Shown here: positions 5,922 to 8,425 of the stretch, piece by piece
How positions within the stretch are numbered: position 1 is the first letter of the stretch
Layout: the number at the start of each line of letters is the position of its first letter
Assembly: GCA_050043005.1 (NCBI GenBank)
Contig: JBHJIZ010000167.1
Coordinates: forward strand, 1 to 8,425
Length of the DNA stretch: 8,425 nt
Direction of reading: 5' to 3'
Origin: Thermohalobaculum sp050043005
Lineage (GTDB): Bacteria; Pseudomonadota; Alphaproteobacteria; Rhodobacterales; Rhodobacteraceae
Made by a program: the position numbers and the translations under genes
Notes under the pieces: generated by a model
What the model saw: only the letters and a program-made list of their open reading frames with translations
Told to the model about the DNA's origin: nothing
Databases searched by the model: none

Positions 5922-6425
5922 ATGGCCGACGTAAAGTGTGTCGAACGAGCACTCGAAACAGCTACGAACAAATCCGTCGTTGACGTTGCAGCGGCAGATG
6001 ACTTGGTTTTCCCGCACGTTAACAGTTGCCTTGCGATTGGGTGTCTGCTCGCGGACGGACGCGCGCTGGGCGCTCATGTCTCGATGATGGGTGTCGGGGC
6101 CGACGATGAATTGGACCCGGAGATGCAGGGGATGCTCGGAGCAACGGCCTTGCTGCCGATGGTTGCGCCATCGTCGATTACGAAGGTTATCTTCCTTGGC
6201 GATCAGGGGACTTGGAAGAGTCACGTCGGCAACATACGTGCGATGCTTGGCAAAAAGCACGGGATTTACTACGACAATACTAATGGTGACGGCGTGGATC
6301 TGAGAGTATCAGCGAGCGGCGGATACTTATCTGTCTGCAGGTATACTGGCAGCAAGGAGACTCTCGTCTTCAAGACTTTGGCCGAGATCAACAGTTGGGT
6401 CGCCGGGCCCGTGAAGCTCACGTGA
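5922..6425 (+). CDS. Orphan small protein with CheD-like pattern (putative deamidase fold)
   Basis: I do not recognise this 167-aa protein as a named family with certainty. Its layout resembles CheD, the chemoreceptor glutamine deamidase. Residues 34-52 read NSC-LAIGCLLADGRALGA-H, placing Cys36 and His52 16 apart; CheD has GSC-VAV...GAxAH with 17. The C-terminal half (ITKVIFLGDQ, then VGNIRAML, GIYYDN-TNGDGVDLRV, GGYLSVC) follows the order of CheD's AKIFGGA, IGERN, helix, GI-x-x-x-DxGG-x-x-GR and GxVxV segments. The third CheD catalytic residue, a Thr six positions before the Cys, is Phe30 here, so activity is uncertain. No signal peptide or transmembrane segment is seen. No chemotaxis genes are in the window, so a CheC/receptor role cannot be assumed. 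If active it might deamidate Gln side chains on an unknown partner; if not, it may be a binding scaffold. The resemblance is by eye and rests on family memory. Confidence 0.8.
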   Translation: MADVKCVERALETATNKSVVDVAAADDLVFPHVNSCLAIGCLLADGRALGAHVSMMGVGADDELDPEMQGMLGATALLPMVAPSSITKVIFLGDQGTWKSHVGNIRAMLGKKHGIYYDNTNGDGVDLRVSASGGYLSVCRYTGSKETLVFKTLAEINSWVAGPVKLT

Positions 6426-6468
6426 TGACATTGAAACGAGCGGCAATCTTTTGAGGCTTGAAGCTCCT

Positions 6469-6486
6469 AAAGCCGAGTCTCTCAGC
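6469..6486 (-). terminator. Weak terminator candidate downstream of the helicase gene
   Basis: On the minus strand GCTGAG-AGA-CTCGGC folds into a 6-bp stem (one G-U pair) with a 3-base loop, followed by TTT. It lies about 73 bases after the helicase stop, in the 133-base convergent gap 6426-6558. The rest of that gap has only weak GC-rich dyads, and I found no clear terminator for the plus-strand CheD-like gene. Confidence 0.3.
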
Positions 6487-6558
6487 ATCACGTATTTCGA
6501 CGCCGTAAAGTCGGCATAAAGGGAAGCGACGCGACGGCCTTCTAGACGTGGCGTCCTT

Positions 6559-8425
6559 CTAAAACGGAACGTCGTCGACCGACGCGGTTTCCGCCTGCGT
6601 CAAGTATGATGCGACGACACGCTTTTCACCTGCTTTGTCGAACTCTACCGCGATCTTGTCGCCCTCGATGTCCATAATCTCGCCATAGCCGAACTTCTGG
6701 TGGAAAACGCGAGTGCCGATCTCAAAGGCGCTGATCGCCTCGGCGTCGATTACGAGGTTCTTGGCCTCGGACGGAGAGCGCACGCCCTTCTGCCCGCGCC
6801 TTTCGTTCATCCGCTTCCAGCCCGGTGAGTTGTAGGTCGAGGCGGCGACGGCGCGCTCTTCGAGTGTCGAGCCTTGTGGCGTCGTGGTCGCGGCGCCGTA
6901 TGATCCGCCATAGAGTCCGGGTGGGGTCAACACCTCGACGTTTTCGGGCGGCAGTTCATCAATGAACCGGCTCGGCATCGCGCTTTGCCAACGACCATAC
7001 ATATGCCGGTTGGCAGCGAAGGTGACCGTCAGGTGCTCCATCGCGCGCGTCAGGCCGACATAAGCCAGGCGGCGTTCCTCTTCGACGCCCTTCTGCCCGT
7101 TCTCGTCCATCGAGCGCTGCGAGGGGAAAAGCCCGTCCTCCCAGCCCGGCAGGAAGACCACCGGGAACTCCAGGCCCTTGGCGGCGTGCAGCGTCATGAT
7201 CGAGATCTTCTGCGCACCGTCTTCAGTCTCGTTGTCCATAACCAGCGAGACATGTTCCAGAAAACCTTGCAGGTTCTCGAAGTCATCAAGCGCTTGAACC
7301 AGTTCCTTAAGGTTCTCCAGACGGCCTGGCGCTTCCGGCGACTTGTCGTTCAGCCACATCTCGGTATAGCCGGATTCGTCCAGGATCATCTCGGCGATCT
7401 CGGCATGGGCCGCACCTTCCGGCGCAAGCATCCCGCGCCAGCGGTCGAAATTCGCGATCAGTTCCGCCAGCGCTTTGTTCGCGCGTTTCGAGAGCGCGCC
7501 TTCTTCGACCGCGATCCGGCAGGCATCGAGCAGCCCGATCCCGTGTTCGCGCGCAATGAAATTGAGTGTCTGCAGAGCCTTGTCGCCGATACCCCGTTTC
7601 GGCGTGTTTATGACGCGCTCCAACGCCAATCCGTCATCGGGAGAGATGGCGACGCGGAAATAGGCCATGGCATCGCGGAGCTCCATCCGCGCGTAGAAGC
7701 GCGGGCCACCGATCACCCGATAGGGCAGACCGATGGTCAGGAAGCGGTCTTCGAAGGCCCGCATCTGAAAGCTGGCGCGGACCAGTATGGCCTGATTGTC
7801 GAGCCCTTGCGGGTCGTGTCCGCGAGTGCCGAGCTGGAAGGCTTCGACCTCCTCGGCAATCCACCGGGCCTCTTCGTCGCCATCCCAATGACCGATCAGC
7901 CGGACCTTTTCGCCATCGGCTTCCTCGGTCCAAAGCGTCTTGCCCAGACGGTCCTGATTTGCGGTGATCACGCCGGACGCCGCTGCGAGAATGTGCGGAG
8001 TTGAGCGGTAATTCTGCTCCAGCCGAACGACCTGCGCGCCTTCGAAGTCCTTTTCGAACCGCAGGATATTGCCGACCTCGGCACCGCGCCAGCCATAGAT
8101 CGACTGATCGTCGTCGCCGACGCAACAAATGTTCCGATGTTCCTTCGCAAGCAGTTTCAAGAACAGGTACTGGGCGACGTTGGTGTCCTGATACTCGTCG
8201 ACGAGGATGTATTTGAACCGTGACTGGTAGTCCGCGAGGATGTCCGCATGGCTCGGGTTCTTGAAGATCTCGACCACGTGCAGCAGAAGATCGCCAAAAT
8301 CGACGGCATTCAGCGTGCGCAGGCGTTGCTGATAGGCTTTGTAGAGATCGCCACCGCGCCCGTTCGCGAAACCCTGTTCGTCGGGCGGCACGCGCGTTGG
8401 CCCCAGCGCCTTGTTCTTCCAACGG
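6559..8425 (-). CDS. uvrD: UvrD/PcrA-type superfamily 1 ATP-dependent DNA helicase, C-terminal part
   Basis: The frame is open from the right edge and gives 621 residues, beginning RWKNKALGPTRV, to the stop at 6559. It is a 3'-5' SF1A helicase used in nucleotide excision repair and mismatch repair or replication-fork clearance. Motifs in order: II (VDEYQDTN), III (GDDDQSIYGWRGA), IV (LEQNYRS), the GGPRFYARMELRDAMAYFR region of domain 2B/2A, V (IMTLHAAKGLEFPVVFLPG) and VI (EEERRLAYVGLTRA). The C-terminus ends in a Tudor-like segment (FGYGEIMDIEGDKIAVEFD...) that in PcrA/UvrD contacts RNA polymerase. Motif I (Walker A) and motif Ia are beyond the window, so roughly 150-190 N-terminal residues are missing relative to the usual 720-800. 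UvrD and PcrA cannot be separated by eye; alphaproteobacterial copies are usually called uvrD. Nothing is unusual in the visible part. It is convergent with the CheD-like gene. Confidence 0.95.
   Translation of the reverse strand, partial: RWKNKALGPTRVPPDEQGFANGRGGDLYKAYQQRLRTLNAVDFGDLLLHVVEIFKNPSHADILADYQSRFKYILVDEYQDTNVAQYLFLKLLAKEHRNICCVGDDDQSIYGWRGAEVGNILRFEKDFEGAQVVRLEQNYRSTPHILAAASGVITANQDRLGKTLWTEEADGEKVRLIGHWDGDEEARWIAEEVEAFQLGTRGHDPQGLDNQAILVRASFQMRAFEDRFLTIGLPYRVIGGPRFYARMELRDAMAYFRVAISPDDGLALERVINTPKRGIGDKALQTLNFIAREHGIGLLDACRIAVEEGALSKRANKALAELIANFDRWRGMLAPEGAAHAEIAEMILDESGYTEMWLNDKSPEAPGRLENLKELVQALDDFENLQGFLEHVSLVMDNETEDGAQKISIMTLHAAKGLEFPVVFLPGWEDGLFPSQRSMDENGQKGVEEERRLAYVGLTRAMEHLTVTFAANRHMYGRWQSAMPSRFIDELPPENVEVLTPPGLYGGSYGAATTTPQGSTLEERAVAASTYNSPGWKRMNERRGQKGVRSPSEAKNLVIDAEAISAFEIGTRVFHQKFGYGEIMDIEGDKIAVEFDKAGEKRVVASYLTQAETASVDDVPF

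Noticed and set aside
5026..5952. A 308-codon open frame on the minus strand opposite the sulfotransferase
   Set aside because: It is antisense to a gene with clear PAPS-binding motifs, its translation has no recognisable domain and it is rich in Arg, His and Cys as shadow frames in GC-rich DNA are.
6426..6558. A small RNA or additional small gene in the convergent gap
   Set aside because: I see only weak GC-rich dyads, no ribosome binding site with a coding frame, and no promoter pair worth reporting.
6985..8004. A 339-codon plus-strand frame opposite the helicase gene
   Set aside because: It lies wholly antisense to well-defined UvrD motifs and its translation shows no family resemblance.

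Overview
This GC-rich window has the look of an alphaproteobacterial chromosome, most likely from the Rhodobacterales/Roseobacter group. That assignment is inferred from codon use, the gene families present and the protein style; no rRNA or other marker is here to fix it. I see no mobile element, CRISPR array, tRNA, rRNA or integration scar. Genes are densely packed and no intergenic gap exceeds about 160 bases.

Layout from left to right. (1) Bases 1-2859, minus strand: a compact three-gene unit read right to left. A ThDP-dependent acetolactate-synthase-like enzyme comes first, then a TauE/SafE-family membrane permease starting 4 nt after its stop, then an SDR-family NAD(P)-dependent oxidoreductase that runs off the left edge. 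Together they look like a small catabolic module for an organic acid or organosulfonate; the substrate cannot be read from the sequence. (2) Bases 2984-3295, minus strand: a small basic protein made of two nearly identical DUF1508 (YegP-like) units, with a strong hairpin just downstream. (3) Bases 3453-4772 (minus) and 4921-5805 (plus): a divergent pair, a TPR-methyltransferase fusion (COG4976 type) and a stand-alone sulfotransferase, sharing a 148-base promoter region. (4) Bases 5922-6425, plus strand: a 167-aa protein with no obvious name, preceded by an AT-rich leader and a textbook Shine-Dalgarno. Its Cys/His spacing and C-terminal pattern resemble the chemotaxis deamidase CheD, although no chemotaxis gene is nearby. 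(5) Bases 6559-8425, minus strand: the C-terminal three-quarters or so of a UvrD/PcrA-type DNA helicase, convergent with the CheD-like gene.

The most interesting item is the orphan CheD-like protein. Next are the TPR-methyltransferase/sulfotransferase divergon and the ThDP enzyme-TauE-SDR operon, both of which suggest modification or breakdown reactions on unidentified substrates.
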